Translations under genes and position numbers: made by a program
Part shown: in pieces, positions 8,928 through 18,317 of the stretch
Layout: every line of letters starts with the position of its first letter
Numbering within the stretch: the first letter of the stretch is position 1
NCBI GenBank assembly: GCA_045117995.1
Contig: JBGUOH010000003.1
Coordinates: 186,001-250,000 of the forward strand
Source of the DNA: RUG14515 sp045117995
GTDB lineage: Bacteria > Bacillota_I > Bacilli_A > RFN20 > CAG-826
Direction: 5' to 3'
DNA length: 64,000 nucleotides
The notes under the pieces: generated by a model
The model's input: the letters and a program-made list of their open reading frames with translations, nothing else
What the model was told of the DNA's origin: nothing
Database searches by the model: none

Positions 8928-10458
8928 CAAAGGCACATTAACCCTAGTCGTTATCTTCGGCATTGTCGTGTCCTTGATGTTTGTCTTTTTAGGCTTTGTC
9001 CTTTTAGGTCGTATTTTTGGTGATGACACAACTGTCCCAAATATCATCAATGCATGTACATTTGGTTTAGTTATTGTCTATATCTTAGTCTTATCTTTCT
9101 ATATCAATGGTCGTTTCACATTGATTTCCATTGAAAACGATAACGAATATAACTTAGGTGAAAGAAGTACATTTAATAACTTATTCGCTTTCCAAAGAGA
9201 AGTACAAATACGCTTCTCTCTTAACAAGAGATTCTTTAAGAATTCCCAATATATTGTGGCGTTTACATTCTCTTCCTCTTCTGTTACCCAAAACGTTAAC
9301 AGAAATAAAGAAATCTACGCTTTAAATAGTCACATCGCTAATTTCTTAAACGAAATTCCAGCGAAACTTAACTTAAAGAAGAAGTACTTTGTCTTTGCCT
9401 TCTCTCGTGGTGCATTCTTAATCTACTGCACAAAGCAAAACGAACAAGTTATTCAAAGTATCTGTGATTTGTTGATTAAGGATATATATGCTTTTGGTGA
9501 AGCGGTATGTCCACATACATGGGTTCAACCATTCTTTGGTGTCACTGTGGTGAACAATGATGAATCATTAACTCACCAAATTGAAAACGCTTTATTAGCC
9601 AGAGACCGTTCAGAAAAGAACTTTGAAACAATTACCTATTATCAACCAACCTTCCGTAAGAGTGTTTCCTCTTCTGAAGTTGATGAATTATACGCCGCTT
9701 TAGAAAACAAAGAATTTGTTGTTTACTATCAACCAAAGTTTGATTTAAATAACAAGCAATTCATTTCTTCTGAAGCTTTAATTAGATGGAATAGTAAGAA
9801 GTATGGCTTATTAGCCCCTACTAAGTTCCTCGCGAAAGCGGAATCCATTGGTCTTATCCACGATATCGATATCTACGTTTTAAGACAAGTTTGTGAAGAC
9901 CTTAACGATTTGATCAGAAGAGGTAGAAGAACTCTTCCAGTGTCCGTTAACTTCTCATTATTCGAATTCTATAGCACAAACTTCTTAGATAAGATTATGT
10001 CCATCTTAGAGGAATTTAAAATTCCTCCACATTTAATTGAAATTGAAATTACTGAAGCAACTTCTCAAGCTAACCAATTCTTATCCATCTCCATTATTAA
10101 GAAACTTAAAGAACATGGTATCCGAGTCTTAATGGATGACTTTGGTATTGGTTATTCTAACGTTGGTAACTTAAGAAAGATTCCGTTCGACGTCGTTAAA
10201 ATCGATAAGTCCTTTATTGATGGTATCGTGACCGACACTAAAGCCAGAGAAATCGTTAAGTTTTTAATCGGTCTATGTAAGATTAACGGCATGGAAGTCG
10301 TTGCCGAAGGTGTCGATAACAAAGAACAAGTAGAAATCTTGAGAAAAATCAAATGTGACACGATTCAAGGTTTCTATTATTCCCAAGCTCTTGAAAAGAA
10401 GGCTTTTGAAAACTTCTTAGTTAATAACCCATTCGAAAAGAAGGAGGCAGTTAAATAA
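8914..10458 (+). CDS. Membrane protein with degenerate GGDEF and intact EAL domain (c-di-GMP phosphodiesterase)
   Basis: The 514-residue protein has two N-terminal membrane segments (about 8-30 and 43-63). A GGDEF-fold domain follows in which the signature is SRGAF, so it cannot make c-di-GMP. The EAL domain (about 265-510) retains the catalytic set: E287-A-L in SEALIRW, Asn in SVNFSLFEF, Glu in IEIEITEA, DDFGIGYSN, Lys in VKIDKSFI, EGVDN and QGFYYS. An active c-di-GMP phosphodiesterase is therefore expected at the membrane. The degenerate GGDEF may bind GTP or act as a sensor, as known for similar proteins. It overlaps the peptidase gene by 14 bases and shares TAATG with the next gene, so these genes are translated together. 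Confidence 0.85.
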   Translation: MKKNNKGTLTLVVIFGIVVSLMFVFLGFVLLGRIFGDDTTVPNIINACTFGLVIVYILVLSFYINGRFTLISIENDNEYNLGERSTFNNLFAFQREVQIRFSLNKRFFKNSQYIVAFTFSSSSVTQNVNRNKEIYALNSHIANFLNEIPAKLNLKKKYFVFAFSRGAFLIYCTKQNEQVIQSICDLLIKDIYAFGEAVCPHTWVQPFFGVTVVNNDESLTHQIENALLARDRSEKNFETITYYQPTFRKSVSSSEVDELYAALENKEFVVYYQPKFDLNNKQFISSEALIRWNSKKYGLLAPTKFLAKAESIGLIHDIDIYVLRQVCEDLNDLIRRGRRTLPVSVNFSLFEFYSTNFLDKIMSILEEFKIPPHLIEIEITEATSQANQFLSISIIKKLKEHGIRVLMDDFGIGYSNVGNLRKIPFDVVKIDKSFIDGIVTDTKAREIVKFLIGLCKINGMEVVAEGVDNKEQVEILRKIKCDTIQGFYYSQALEKKAFENFLVNNPFEKKEAVK

Positions 10459-11186
10459 TGATCATGATCGTCGGTTCTCAACATGATGATATCCTTTATT
10501 TCGAAAGTGTCATCACTAATAAGAGAGAAGAAACAGTCTTAGGTAAATTTAAAGTGACGATTGGCACCATCTTTAACCAATCCGTCCTTTTAGTGGACCA
10601 AATTAAAACTAACTACCTCAGTAGTGCATTAACTTTATATTTAATCGAAAAGTATTTCGTTATTTTAGTTATCAATGTCGGTAGATGTATGGCGTACACT
10701 AAAGACATTAAGCCATTAGAAATTGCTATCTCTAAGTACGTTATCTTAGGGGATGTTGACCAAGTTAACGAAGATAATGTTAAATACGGACAAATCCCTG
10801 GCTTTGAACAAGTCTTTGAAAGTGAAGACGATGTCATTAGCTATCTTAGTACAGCATTCGAAAAGAGAACATATAGTGTCTATAAAAACTGTAACTATGT
10901 ATCCACATCAGTGGATATCCATAATAAAGATCAAATCAAACATATGGTGGAATTCGGTCATGTCTTTGGTTTTGATAACAATGTCGTCTTTGATGATAAC
11001 ACCGGTGGTATTGCTTTAGGCTGTAGTTTATCTAAAGTCCCATTTGTGTCCGTCAAAGTCGTGGAACGCTATTTAGATGGTGATAAGAATATTAACACCT
11101 ACTTAAAAGCGATGAAGGAATACGTTAATGTCGGTAAGGCGATTGTTACCTGTATTGGTGATATTGGCCGTAACGAGATTATCTAG
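10458..11186 (+). CDS. Degenerate MTA/SAH nucleosidase-fold protein
   Basis: The 242-residue protein follows the layout of 5'-methylthioadenosine/S-adenosylhomocysteine nucleosidases (PNP/UDP fold). It has an N-terminal MIVGSQHDDI strand-turn, a central VILGDVDQV...YGQIPGFEQVFES stretch that matches the VIS...DVDVT.FGY..GQ.PGMP..F region, and a C-terminal VSVKVVERYLDGDKN where active enzymes carry [R/K]-x-I-S-D-x-A-D. The catalytic Ser-Asp is replaced by Glu-Arg, and the glycine-rich purine loop is altered. It is therefore probably a non-catalytic nucleoside or nucleotide sensor. Its place between two c-di-GMP proteins suggests a ligand-sensing role, which is speculative. The ATG overlaps the preceding stop by one base. 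Family assignment is from pattern only. Confidence 0.5.
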   Translation: MIMIVGSQHDDILYFESVITNKREETVLGKFKVTIGTIFNQSVLLVDQIKTNYLSSALTLYLIEKYFVILVINVGRCMAYTKDIKPLEIAISKYVILGDVDQVNEDNVKYGQIPGFEQVFESEDDVISYLSTAFEKRTYSVYKNCNYVSTSVDIHNKDQIKHMVEFGHVFGFDNNVVFDDNTGGIALGCSLSKVPFVSVKVVERYLDGDKNINTYLKAMKEYVNVGKAIVTCIGDIGRNEII

Positions 11187-11198
11187 AAGGGAGAGATT

Positions 11199-14100
11199 AT
11201 GGCTAACAAAGTTAAGCAAACACGTTCAATTAAGCACTTCTTCCATTTCTTTACAATTTTCCCAATTGTTTATTTCTTCGTTTTAACCGTCTCCATGACT
11301 ATCCTTTCCTATGCCTTCGCTGATACACGCAATTACTCATTGCTCGTGGTCATTATCATCGTTGGTGCGGTCCTTATTGGTCTTTATATTTGGTTCTTAA
11401 TTTATATCACGTCTCGCTTAAATGTCGTTTTTATCGATGGTTTATATAACACAACTGTCCAAAACTTTGACACAATTTCCCGTAACCAAAATAGATTCTT
11501 TGAATATCCAAATAAGGGTTACGCAGAAATAAGCGCTCTTAACAATCGTGTTGAAGACCTTAAGCGTGAACTCGTGGGTGCAACATTAATTCCAACAACC
11601 ATTGGTTTTGATGATCTTGATTTAGAATACTACGATAAAGAAAAACGCTTAGTGAAACATCAAAGTTTCTTAAAAGAACTTCCAAACATTATCTTTAAGT
11701 CCCAAAACTATCGTAATACCTTAATTGAAATCTATTACGACTTAACAGAAGAAGACTTAACTGCGAAAGACGTTGATTACATCACTGGTGTATTAAGCCG
11801 TCATTTCCGTAGCTACAATAATTACTTCTTTGTTCTTCCAGATGATCGTCGAAGTATTTGGTTATACTTACCACGTATCGACTCAATGAGTAAAATCAAA
11901 GAACAAATTGAGATGTGCATTAGAGAATGTAGCATCGCTAGACGTTTAGCGGAAGGTATGACTCCATTAAACGCTCACTTTAGTGTGGTCTGTTATCCAT
12001 ATAGTGATGTTCACGAATTAGTGCCTGACCTTAGATACGCGAAACGTCAAAACTTAGATATCTATTTCTATTTGCCAAATAGATTAGCCTCTATTAAGAA
12101 TAATGCCGTTTCTAAGAACGCTCAAAACCTTAACCAAATGACTAAAATGCTCATGCCATTATTAAATATGGATATGGGTTTAGCGTCCGCTAAAGAAAAC
12201 GCTAAAACGATTGAATCAGTTTTAAAAACTGTTTCCACATATTTCGCTATCGATTTCTCAGGAATCATTGGCTACGATGATACCAAAAACCGTTACCATG
12301 TTGTTTACCGCGCTAATGAAGGCAATGATACATTAATCGATATCAAAGGTTTCGTCGAAAGAGAATTTGTCGAAACAATGGACAAAATCAGAGACGAAGA
12401 TAATTCCCATTACTTCTCTAGTAGAGACCACGCTAACAGTGCTTTAGGCAGGCATTTAGACCGCATTGGTGTGGAAAGTGGCTTCTATTACGTGGTAAGA
12501 GAAGATAACCTCCCAATCGGTGTTATTTACTTCTTTAATAAAACTAGAAAATTCATTATCGATTCTTATATTCAAGAATCCTTAATTGTTTTATGTAATA
12601 AGATTGCGTCTTACATCTTAAGCAAACGTCGTGACTTAGAAGTGGAAAGCTCCTATAACGAAATCGATTCCTTGTTAAAACTTTCTGACTTCTCGACATA
12701 TCGTGTCTCTTTGGAAGACAACACTCTTTTAAGAGCGAGTTCCACGATGAAGAACTTATTCCCACAATTAAAGATTGGTGAGAAATGTTATAAGACTTTA
12801 TATGGTTTAGATGAACCATGCCGTGATTGTCCGTTAAAGACAGGCTTAAAGAAAGAAATGCATATTGGTAAGGATAACTTTGAAACATCCTTAGTTCTTT
12901 CTGAACATAAGAATACTTCTTATCAAGTTATGGCGGTCAAGAACTTATACACTCATAAGTCACATCATAGATATAACCAAGATATGGTTATTAATAGTTT
13001 CCATTCTCTTGTTGAAAACTTATCCGACTTATATGAAGTCGCAGGTAAAGGTTACTTATTACTCTTAAGAATTGATAACGTTGACCAATTAGTGGAAGAA
13101 CATGGTTCCGAAGGCTATTTAAGCTTAATGAGAGACTTCACCAGACGTTTAAAGAAGCTCCATAACGGTTATGAAAATATCTATTATTACACTAACCAAT
13201 TCTTAGCCCTTCTCTATCCAGAGTTTGGTCAAACTGACATCTTAGATGAATGTGAAAAGATCTACCGTGTCGCTCAAAGTTTAGATGATAACGCTGACTA
13301 TAAGATTAAACTAACATTCTTACCAGTTTCTTATCCTCGTGTTTATCCAAACGCTGCTTCCTTAATTAAACAAGCAGATAACTTCGCGATGAGAGGTAGA
13401 TACGTCACTAATAAAGACTTCATCTACTTTGATGAAAGCAATTACACCAGAAGTGCGGACAGAGAACAATTCTTACTCTCTGTTATTCAAAAAGCCTTCA
13501 TGGATAAGACATTCGAAGTTAATCTTCAACCAATGGTTAACGCAGTTGATAAACAAATCTTCGGTGCTGAATTACTCTTACGTATTACCGATGAATATCG
13601 TAATACATCCTTTAGAACTGATGAATTAGTGAACGTCGCTGCGAAATACAATCAAATTGGTATTATTTCCCATGCCTTACTTGATTATATCGGTTCCTTA
13701 TATAAAGAATATGGTGCATCATTCTTCTCAAACTTAGGCTTTAAGAGAATGGCGCTTAATACTGACTACTCTTTCTTCACCGATAAGAACTTTAGAAAAG
13801 ACGCTAAGAAGTTCTTAGACGATCTCAAACTTCCAAAGGGCTTCCTTGCTTTCGAAATTCCTGAAAGCGATGCCGCTACACACATTGAAGAATTTAGAGA
13901 AATCGCTAAGATGACAAGAGAACTCAATATCGTCTTAGTGTGTGACCAATACACCGGTCGTCATATCTCTTTAGAAATCTTAAAAGATATTGGCTTTAAT
14001 GAAATTAAGATTTCCCGTAACGCTGTCTTACACATCGATAGTGATAACAACCGTTACGCTAACTTAAAGCAATTATTATACTTAATCCGTAATATGGGCA

Positions 14101-14276
14101 TGAAAGCCTCTGTCGTTGGTGTTGAAAACATCGACCAATACTTACTCATCAAACAAGTTGATGAATCAGTCTTACAACAAGGCTTCTATCATTACCGTCC
14201 ATTAGAAAAACAAGCTTTAGTTGATGCCTTAAGAGGCGCTAATAGACATAGAAATGATGACGAAGAGAAGAACTAA
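11199..14276 (+). CDS. Multidomain GGDEF-like/GAF/PAS/GGDEF/EAL protein, output domains degenerate
   Basis: The 1025-residue protein has two N-terminal membrane segments (about 15-38 and 44-68). It then shows a GGDEF-fold-like region (about 150-310), a GAF-like domain (about 335-475), a PAS-like domain with a Cys motif C-x11-C-x2-C (CYKTLYGLDEPCRDCP, about 533-548), a GGDEF domain with YTNQF in place of GGDEF (about 605-750) and an EAL domain (about 760-1015). The EAL domain is degenerate: EAL reads ELL, DDFG reads CDQYTG and EGVE reads VGVEN, though QGFYHY is kept. It probably binds c-di-GMP or relays a redox or metal signal rather than making or breaking the nucleotide. It starts with a GGGAG ribosome site, is the last gene of the operon, and converges with the K+ transporter gene. 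Confidence 0.7.
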   Translation: MANKVKQTRSIKHFFHFFTIFPIVYFFVLTVSMTILSYAFADTRNYSLLVVIIIVGAVLIGLYIWFLIYITSRLNVVFIDGLYNTTVQNFDTISRNQNRFFEYPNKGYAEISALNNRVEDLKRELVGATLIPTTIGFDDLDLEYYDKEKRLVKHQSFLKELPNIIFKSQNYRNTLIEIYYDLTEEDLTAKDVDYITGVLSRHFRSYNNYFFVLPDDRRSIWLYLPRIDSMSKIKEQIEMCIRECSIARRLAEGMTPLNAHFSVVCYPYSDVHELVPDLRYAKRQNLDIYFYLPNRLASIKNNAVSKNAQNLNQMTKMLMPLLNMDMGLASAKENAKTIESVLKTVSTYFAIDFSGIIGYDDTKNRYHVVYRANEGNDTLIDIKGFVEREFVETMDKIRDEDNSHYFSSRDHANSALGRHLDRIGVESGFYYVVREDNLPIGVIYFFNKTRKFIIDSYIQESLIVLCNKIASYILSKRRDLEVESSYNEIDSLLKLSDFSTYRVSLEDNTLLRASSTMKNLFPQLKIGEKCYKTLYGLDEPCRDCPLKTGLKKEMHIGKDNFETSLVLSEHKNTSYQVMAVKNLYTHKSHHRYNQDMVINSFHSLVENLSDLYEVAGKGYLLLLRIDNVDQLVEEHGSEGYLSLMRDFTRRLKKLHNGYENIYYYTNQFLALLYPEFGQTDILDECEKIYRVAQSLDDNADYKIKLTFLPVSYPRVYPNAASLIKQADNFAMRGRYVTNKDFIYFDESNYTRSADREQFLLSVIQKAFMDKTFEVNLQPMVNAVDKQIFGAELLLRITDEYRNTSFRTDELVNVAAKYNQIGIISHALLDYIGSLYKEYGASFFSNLGFKRMALNTDYSFFTDKNFRKDAKKFLDDLKLPKGFLAFEIPESDAATHIEEFREIAKMTRELNIVLVCDQYTGRHISLEILKDIGFNEIKISRNAVLHIDSDNNRYANLKQLLYLIRNMGMKASVVGVENIDQYLLIKQVDESVLQQGFYHYRPLEKQALVDALRGANRHRNDDEEKN

Positions 14277-15646
14277 CCGATAAGGAAGTCTTCTTCAACG
14301 TATTTATACTTGCCTTGATTATCAAAGCTCATTTTAGTGCCGGTTAATTGAATAAAGGTAATTGGACCAAGTCGACCAATAAACATCAAAACAATAATGA
14401 TGATTTTGGAACCCACTGATAAGTGAGGTGTGACACCAGTAGAAACACCAACAGTACCAAAAGCGGAGAATACTTCATACGCTAAGGCACTAGCTTTCGT
14501 GCTTTCTAAACCTAATCCTTTAACATCCATCGCGCCTTCAAAAGCGTAAACGGAAACGAAGCAAATAAAGATCACGACCACCCCTAAAATAACTAGGGAC
14601 ATAGCTTTAACAATGGCTTCATTAGAATATCTTCTATGGAAGGAAGATACTTTTCTACCTGTAAGGTAAGAAGCCATAGCAAGAACAATAATATACAAAG
14701 TAGTGGTCTTCACGCCACCAGCGGTACCTAATGGGTTACCACCAAAGAACATTAAGAAACATGAGAACACTTTGTTTAAAACACTAAGTTTATCTTGATC
14801 GACAGTGGCAAATCCCGCTGTTCGACAAGTCACGGATTGGAATAATGCATCAAATGGGTTTTGGAAATGTTGACCAATAAAGAACACAATAAAGCCCACA
14901 GCGATTAATAATCCTGTCATCATTAAGGAAATCTTAGTGAACACTCTTAAACGTTTAAAGTTACGCTTAGCGAAGATATCCATAATGACTAAGAAGGAAA
15001 TACCACCTGCCACAATCAAGAACATGATATATGAGCATAAGTAGTAATAAGCCCAATCTGGTAAGGTATCGATGAAACCACCGTTTCCTCTAATAAGAGA
15101 GGTACTACCAAATAAATCAAATCCAGCGTTGTTATAGCTAGAAACAGAAGTGAATAAAGAATTCCATAAACCATGTGGAATGTCTTCAGAGAATTGTAAG
15201 AAAACTGGTAAACCAAGTAAGAAACCTAATAATTCAAAGCTAAAGGAAATAAGAATAATCTTTCTAACGAAACCGACAACTTCCACCATATCGTCACTAT
15301 TAACCATCGCGGATAAGAATAAACGATCTTTGAATTGGAGCTTACCACTGAATAAAGTAATAACGAATGTTAAGAAAGTAATGAATCCAAGACCACCGAT
15401 TTGAATGAGAAGCATTAAAATAAGTTGTCCGACGAATGTTAATTCTTGACCAACACCGTTAGAAAAACTATTTAAACCGGTCACACAAGTCGCGGATGTC
15501 GCTAAGAAGAGACAGTCTAAATAATTACCAAAGTTATTCGCTCTTCTGGAGAATGGAAACATCAAAAGAACAGAACCTAAGGCAATAATGAGCACAAAGG
15601 AAAGAATAACTAGTAAGTATGGATTCAAACGTTTCTTATTGTTCAT
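14273..15646 (-). CDS. ktrB: Trk/Ktr-type potassium uptake membrane subunit
   Basis: The 457-residue integral membrane protein has the four pore repeats of the TrkH/KtrB family, with selectivity-filter segments SATCVTGL, SVSSYNNAGFDL, SVTCRTAGFAT and FSAFGTVGVSTGV. It imports K+ with Na+ or H+, normally with a cytoplasmic KtrA/TrkA gating ring. No such partner is seen in the window. The ATG chosen lies downstream of the terminator of the preceding gene; a longer frame from a TTG would start inside that terminator. Its stop overlaps the stop of the converging GGDEF/EAL gene by four bases. Confidence 0.9.
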   Translation of the reverse strand: MNNKKRLNPYLLVILSFVLIIALGSVLLMFPFSRRANNFGNYLDCLFLATSATCVTGLNSFSNGVGQELTFVGQLILMLLIQIGGLGFITFLTFVITLFSGKLQFKDRLFLSAMVNSDDMVEVVGFVRKIILISFSFELLGFLLGLPVFLQFSEDIPHGLWNSLFTSVSSYNNAGFDLFGSTSLIRGNGGFIDTLPDWAYYYLCSYIMFLIVAGGISFLVIMDIFAKRNFKRLRVFTKISLMMTGLLIAVGFIVFFIGQHFQNPFDALFQSVTCRTAGFATVDQDKLSVLNKVFSCFLMFFGGNPLGTAGGVKTTTLYIIVLAMASYLTGRKVSSFHRRYSNEAIVKAMSLVILGVVVIFICFVSVYAFEGAMDVKGLGLESTKASALAYEVFSAFGTVGVSTGVTPHLSVGSKIIIIVLMFIGRLGPITFIQLTGTKMSFDNQGKYKYVEEDFLIG

Positions 15647-15668
15647 ACCGATAGGTATACGCCTTTTA

Positions 15669-15700
15669 GAAAAAAATAGCAAGCATTAACACTTGCTATT
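15669..15700 (-). terminator. Intrinsic terminator of the MBL hydrolase gene
   Basis: A 9-bp stem (AATAGCAAG with CTTGCTATT) around an eight-base loop is followed, on the minus strand, by a run of T. It lies directly after the MBL gene stop and before the K+ transporter start. Confidence 0.8.
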
Positions 15701-15704
15701 ATTT

Positions 15705-16922
15705 TTAGTTAGTTGGCCAAGTTCGATTGTGTTTAAACCAATCTGTTTCCTTAAGAATAGTGGAATTATTACTGCCAGTAATGACATATTCTAGACCACA
15801 ATCACAATGGAATTTGATATTACCATTCATTGGTTTATAGCCTTTTTCGTCATCACTATCAACAGTTGTTACGTAGATTTTATCAGTCCATTTACCAAGA
15901 CGATTTATTGCCGCTTGAGCAGGGAATGTATTATCAGGGTTTGTAGTGTATTCGGTGCTACCAGCACAGCAACAGATACAAACAGTCTTTGGCTTGATAA
16001 CATTGAGCAGTGTATCAGTATTTGCGGTATAACTACCATGGTGACCACCTTTAAATAATTCAACTTGTGGTAGGTTATTTAGTTCCACTAAGGAAGCCTC
16101 GCCTTTCTTCTCTAAATCACCAGTAAATAAGTAGTGGTTATTTCCTTGTGAGAATAAGGTACAAACTGAATAATCGTTTTCGTCATCACCTGTTTCGTGA
16201 TAATACTTTTGATCAAGTACTTCCATAGTAATGCCTGGGGCTAAATCATAAGTCTTTTTAGCGCCATTCTTTTGAGCGACACAATCTGCTGCAGTATAGT
16301 GATGTTCAATATTGCCGTTACTAACTTGTTCGTCTCTAAGTGAAGCATAGTTTGTATAAACACTTGAAGTAGCGTTGGTTAACGCGAAATCAATTAATGT
16401 ACCAATCTTATATTTCTTTAAGATACCTGGAGCAGCGTTTGTGCCGACAAAGCCAGCAATGTGGTCTTGGTGTGCGTGAGTGGCAATAACGTATTCTAAT
16501 TTGCCATCTTTACAGTATTGATCCACGAATGAAGAAATAGTGGCAGCGCTTCCTGCTCTACTACCAGCGTCGATTAAGATATCAGTGTCGCCTGCTTTAA
16601 TGAAAGTGGAATCACCTGTATATTTATTTCCTAATTCTAGGAAATTGATATCGATATCTGCTACTTCACCAGGAGTGTAACTCTTTTGTGAATAGCTGTG
16701 TTCATGTTCATGATTGAAGAATGGAAGTTTAAAGTCAGGATTAATACGGGAATAGATAAATAAACCCACAACAGGAAGAACGATAACTAACACAATAATT
16801 AAAACAATGATCAAGAATGCCTTTGGATTCTTCTTCGCCATCTTCTTTCCTTGTTTGATTAATTTATTTGTGGTTTTACTAGTGGAGCTTTTGCTCTTAC
16901 TACTTGCTGATTTCTTTGCCAT
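15705..16922 (-). CDS. Membrane-anchored ComEC-like metallo-beta-lactamase-fold hydrolase
   Basis: The 405-residue protein has a Lys/Ser-rich cytoplasmic start, one membrane segment (about 35-60) and an extracellular metallo-beta-lactamase domain. Metal ligands are visible in THAHQDH, in LFTGDLEKKG and in GGHHGSYTAN. The arrangement matches the isolated C-terminal domain of ComEC/Rec2, which in competent bacteria is thought to degrade one DNA strand or phosphodiester substrates. Here it lacks the ComEC channel, so a surface nuclease or phosphodiesterase is likely, with substrate unknown. The start has an AGAGGG ribosome site ten bases upstream. Confidence 0.75.
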   Translation of the reverse strand: MAKKSASSKSKSSTSKTTNKLIKQGKKMAKKNPKAFLIIVLIIVLVIVLPVVGLFIYSRINPDFKLPFFNHEHEHSYSQKSYTPGEVADIDINFLELGNKYTGDSTFIKAGDTDILIDAGSRAGSAATISSFVDQYCKDGKLEYVIATHAHQDHIAGFVGTNAAPGILKKYKIGTLIDFALTNATSSVYTNYASLRDEQVSNGNIEHHYTAADCVAQKNGAKKTYDLAPGITMEVLDQKYYHETGDDENDYSVCTLFSQGNNHYLFTGDLEKKGEASLVELNNLPQVELFKGGHHGSYTANTDTLLNVIKPKTVCICCCAGSTEYTTNPDNTFPAQAAINRLGKWTDKIYVTTVDSDDEKGYKPMNGNIKFHCDCGLEYVITGSNNSTILKETDWFKHNRTWPTN

Positions 16923-16970
16923 ATGTTCATCCCTCTAATTTAACTATAAATTAAGGATTAATATAAATAA

Positions 16971-16996
16971 AGAAAAACTCCCAGTTTAGGGAGTTT
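16971..16996 (-). terminator. Terminator after small membrane protein gene
   Basis: AAACTCCC (16975-16982), a six-base loop and GGGAGTTT (16989-16996) form an 8-bp stem that overlaps the stop codon of the minus-strand gene. A T-rich tail follows in the minus direction. Confidence 0.75.
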
Positions 16997-17435
16997 AGTT
17001 TAAAGGTCTAGTTTTGAATGCGTCAATTGATGAAAGCATTACCACAAACGATTGAATAATTGAAATTGGAATAATAGCCGCTCCTAGTGTAAGAGCGTTA
17101 GAGAAGCAGCGCATTTCATATTCCTCTAATGGTTTACTTTCTTCAATAGCGTAGTAAATCTCTTGTCCAACAAGACAAATAATAACAAGCAATGCACAAA
17201 GAGCGATTGTTAAATGTAAACCAAATAGAATATTTCTATTTCTTCTAAATACCAAAGCGAGTATCGCTAAGACGACAGTAATAAGTAATAAGAGAGGAAT
17301 AATGACTCCATACATGATTCCATTCAAGACGTAGCCATCTTGAAAGTAACTGATGATGTAAGTACCTAACATTACATAGCCATATATTAGGCAGATATTA
17401 CTTAATACAATAACGGGAATTGGACGTGTTCTCAT
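16995..17435 (-). CDS. Small four-helix membrane protein, unknown
   Basis: The product of 146 residues (start MRTRPIP) has four hydrophobic segments connected by short polar loops, including FRRNRN. I do not recognise a family. The frame extends 12 codons further upstream to a TTG, but the ATG after GAG is more likely. It stands alone between two minus-strand terminators. Confidence 0.6.
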   Translation of the reverse strand: MRTRPIPVIVLSNICLIYGYVMLGTYIISYFQDGYVLNGIMYGVIIPLLLLITVVLAILALVFRRNRNILFGLHLTIALCALLVIICLVGQEIYYAIEESKPLEEYEMRCFSNALTLGAAIIPISIIQSFVVMLSSIDAFKTRPLN

Positions 17436-17473
17436 ACTCAAAATTATGCACGAATAGTGAGATAATTGCAAAG

Positions 17474-17499
17474 AAAAAAGAGATTCATTCGAACCTCTT
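17474..17499 (-). terminator. Terminator after plsC-like gene
   Basis: On the minus strand AAGAGGTTC, a short loop and GAATCTCTT form an interrupted stem, followed by TTTTTC. It touches the stop codon of the acyltransferase gene. Confidence 0.6.
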
Positions 17500-18313
17500 A
17501 TTCACTTAATTCTTTATACATGATGTCATGTACATAATTACAAAGCTCAGTGGCATTCATGGATGAGTAATCTTCGTAATAGAGTACTTGGACACATTTC
17601 ATTTCAACGTGTGATGCACGTGGGAATCTCTTATGAATTGTTGGAGTGCCTTTCATTGTTAAGATAACGATAGGGCACTTTGTTTTAATCGCAATCGCGA
17701 AGGCACCATTATGGAAATCACCTAAGATAACGTGTTCTTCTTGACGGCTACCTTCTGGATAAATACCAACACTAGAAACACCAGTAGAGATTAATTCCGC
17801 GGCTTTCTTGAATTGTTCAAGTGATTGAAGCTTATCGCTTCTATCGACTGGCATATAGCAGTTTCTCCACATGAAACGGTTCGCTAATGGAATCTTCATG
17901 TTGTCTTCTTTAGTAACGAACGCTAAGTCGCGTTTTCTTAAGACTTGTGAAACAAGCATGGAGTCGAATTTAGATTTATGATTGCCAATCAATAAGAAGC
18001 AATCATTTGGAATCTTTTCTAAACCAATTTTAGTTAATTTAATATGAGCGTGGTTATTAATATAGCTAATACCAGAGTTTAATAAGAATCTCGCAAATTT
18101 AGATGGTTTTGTATATGTCTTCTTTTTAGAACACATAATTCTACCAGTGATATCCAAGAAGATCCATGAAATGGCAATGCCGGCAAAATAACCCGCGATG
18201 AACATCACGATTGGACGATAAAAATCATACCATTGGTGCACTGGCCAAAAAGTAAATGCACTTGTAATAGAAAGAATCGCTGCAACCGCAACGCAGATGA
18301 TTGATACTAACAT
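17498..18313 (-). CDS. plsC: 1-acyl-glycerol-3-phosphate acyltransferase (PlsC family)
   Basis: The 271-residue protein has two N-terminal membrane segments and the LPLAT motifs GNHKSKFDSM (NHx4D catalytic pair), a YMPVDRSD block and GIYPEGSRQEE. It transfers an acyl chain to lysophosphatidate in phospholipid synthesis at the inner face of the membrane. It follows the diacylglycerol kinase gene by four bases, so the two form a lipid operon making and recycling phosphatidate. Confidence 0.88.
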   Translation of the reverse strand: MLVSIICVAVAAILSITSAFTFWPVHQWYDFYRPIVMFIAGYFAGIAISWIFLDITGRIMCSKKKTYTKPSKFARFLLNSGISYINNHAHIKLTKIGLEKIPNDCFLLIGNHKSKFDSMLVSQVLRKRDLAFVTKEDNMKIPLANRFMWRNCYMPVDRSDKLQSLEQFKKAAELISTGVSSVGIYPEGSRQEEHVILGDFHNGAFAIAIKTKCPIVILTMKGTPTIHKRFPRASHVEMKCVQVLYYEDYSSMNATELCNYVHDIMYKELSE

Positions 18314-18317
18314 GCTT

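Noticed and set aside
10458..11186. Active MTA/SAH nucleosidase (mtnN)
   Set aside because: The catalytic Ser-Asp region reads Glu-Arg and the purine loop is altered, so activity cannot be claimed.
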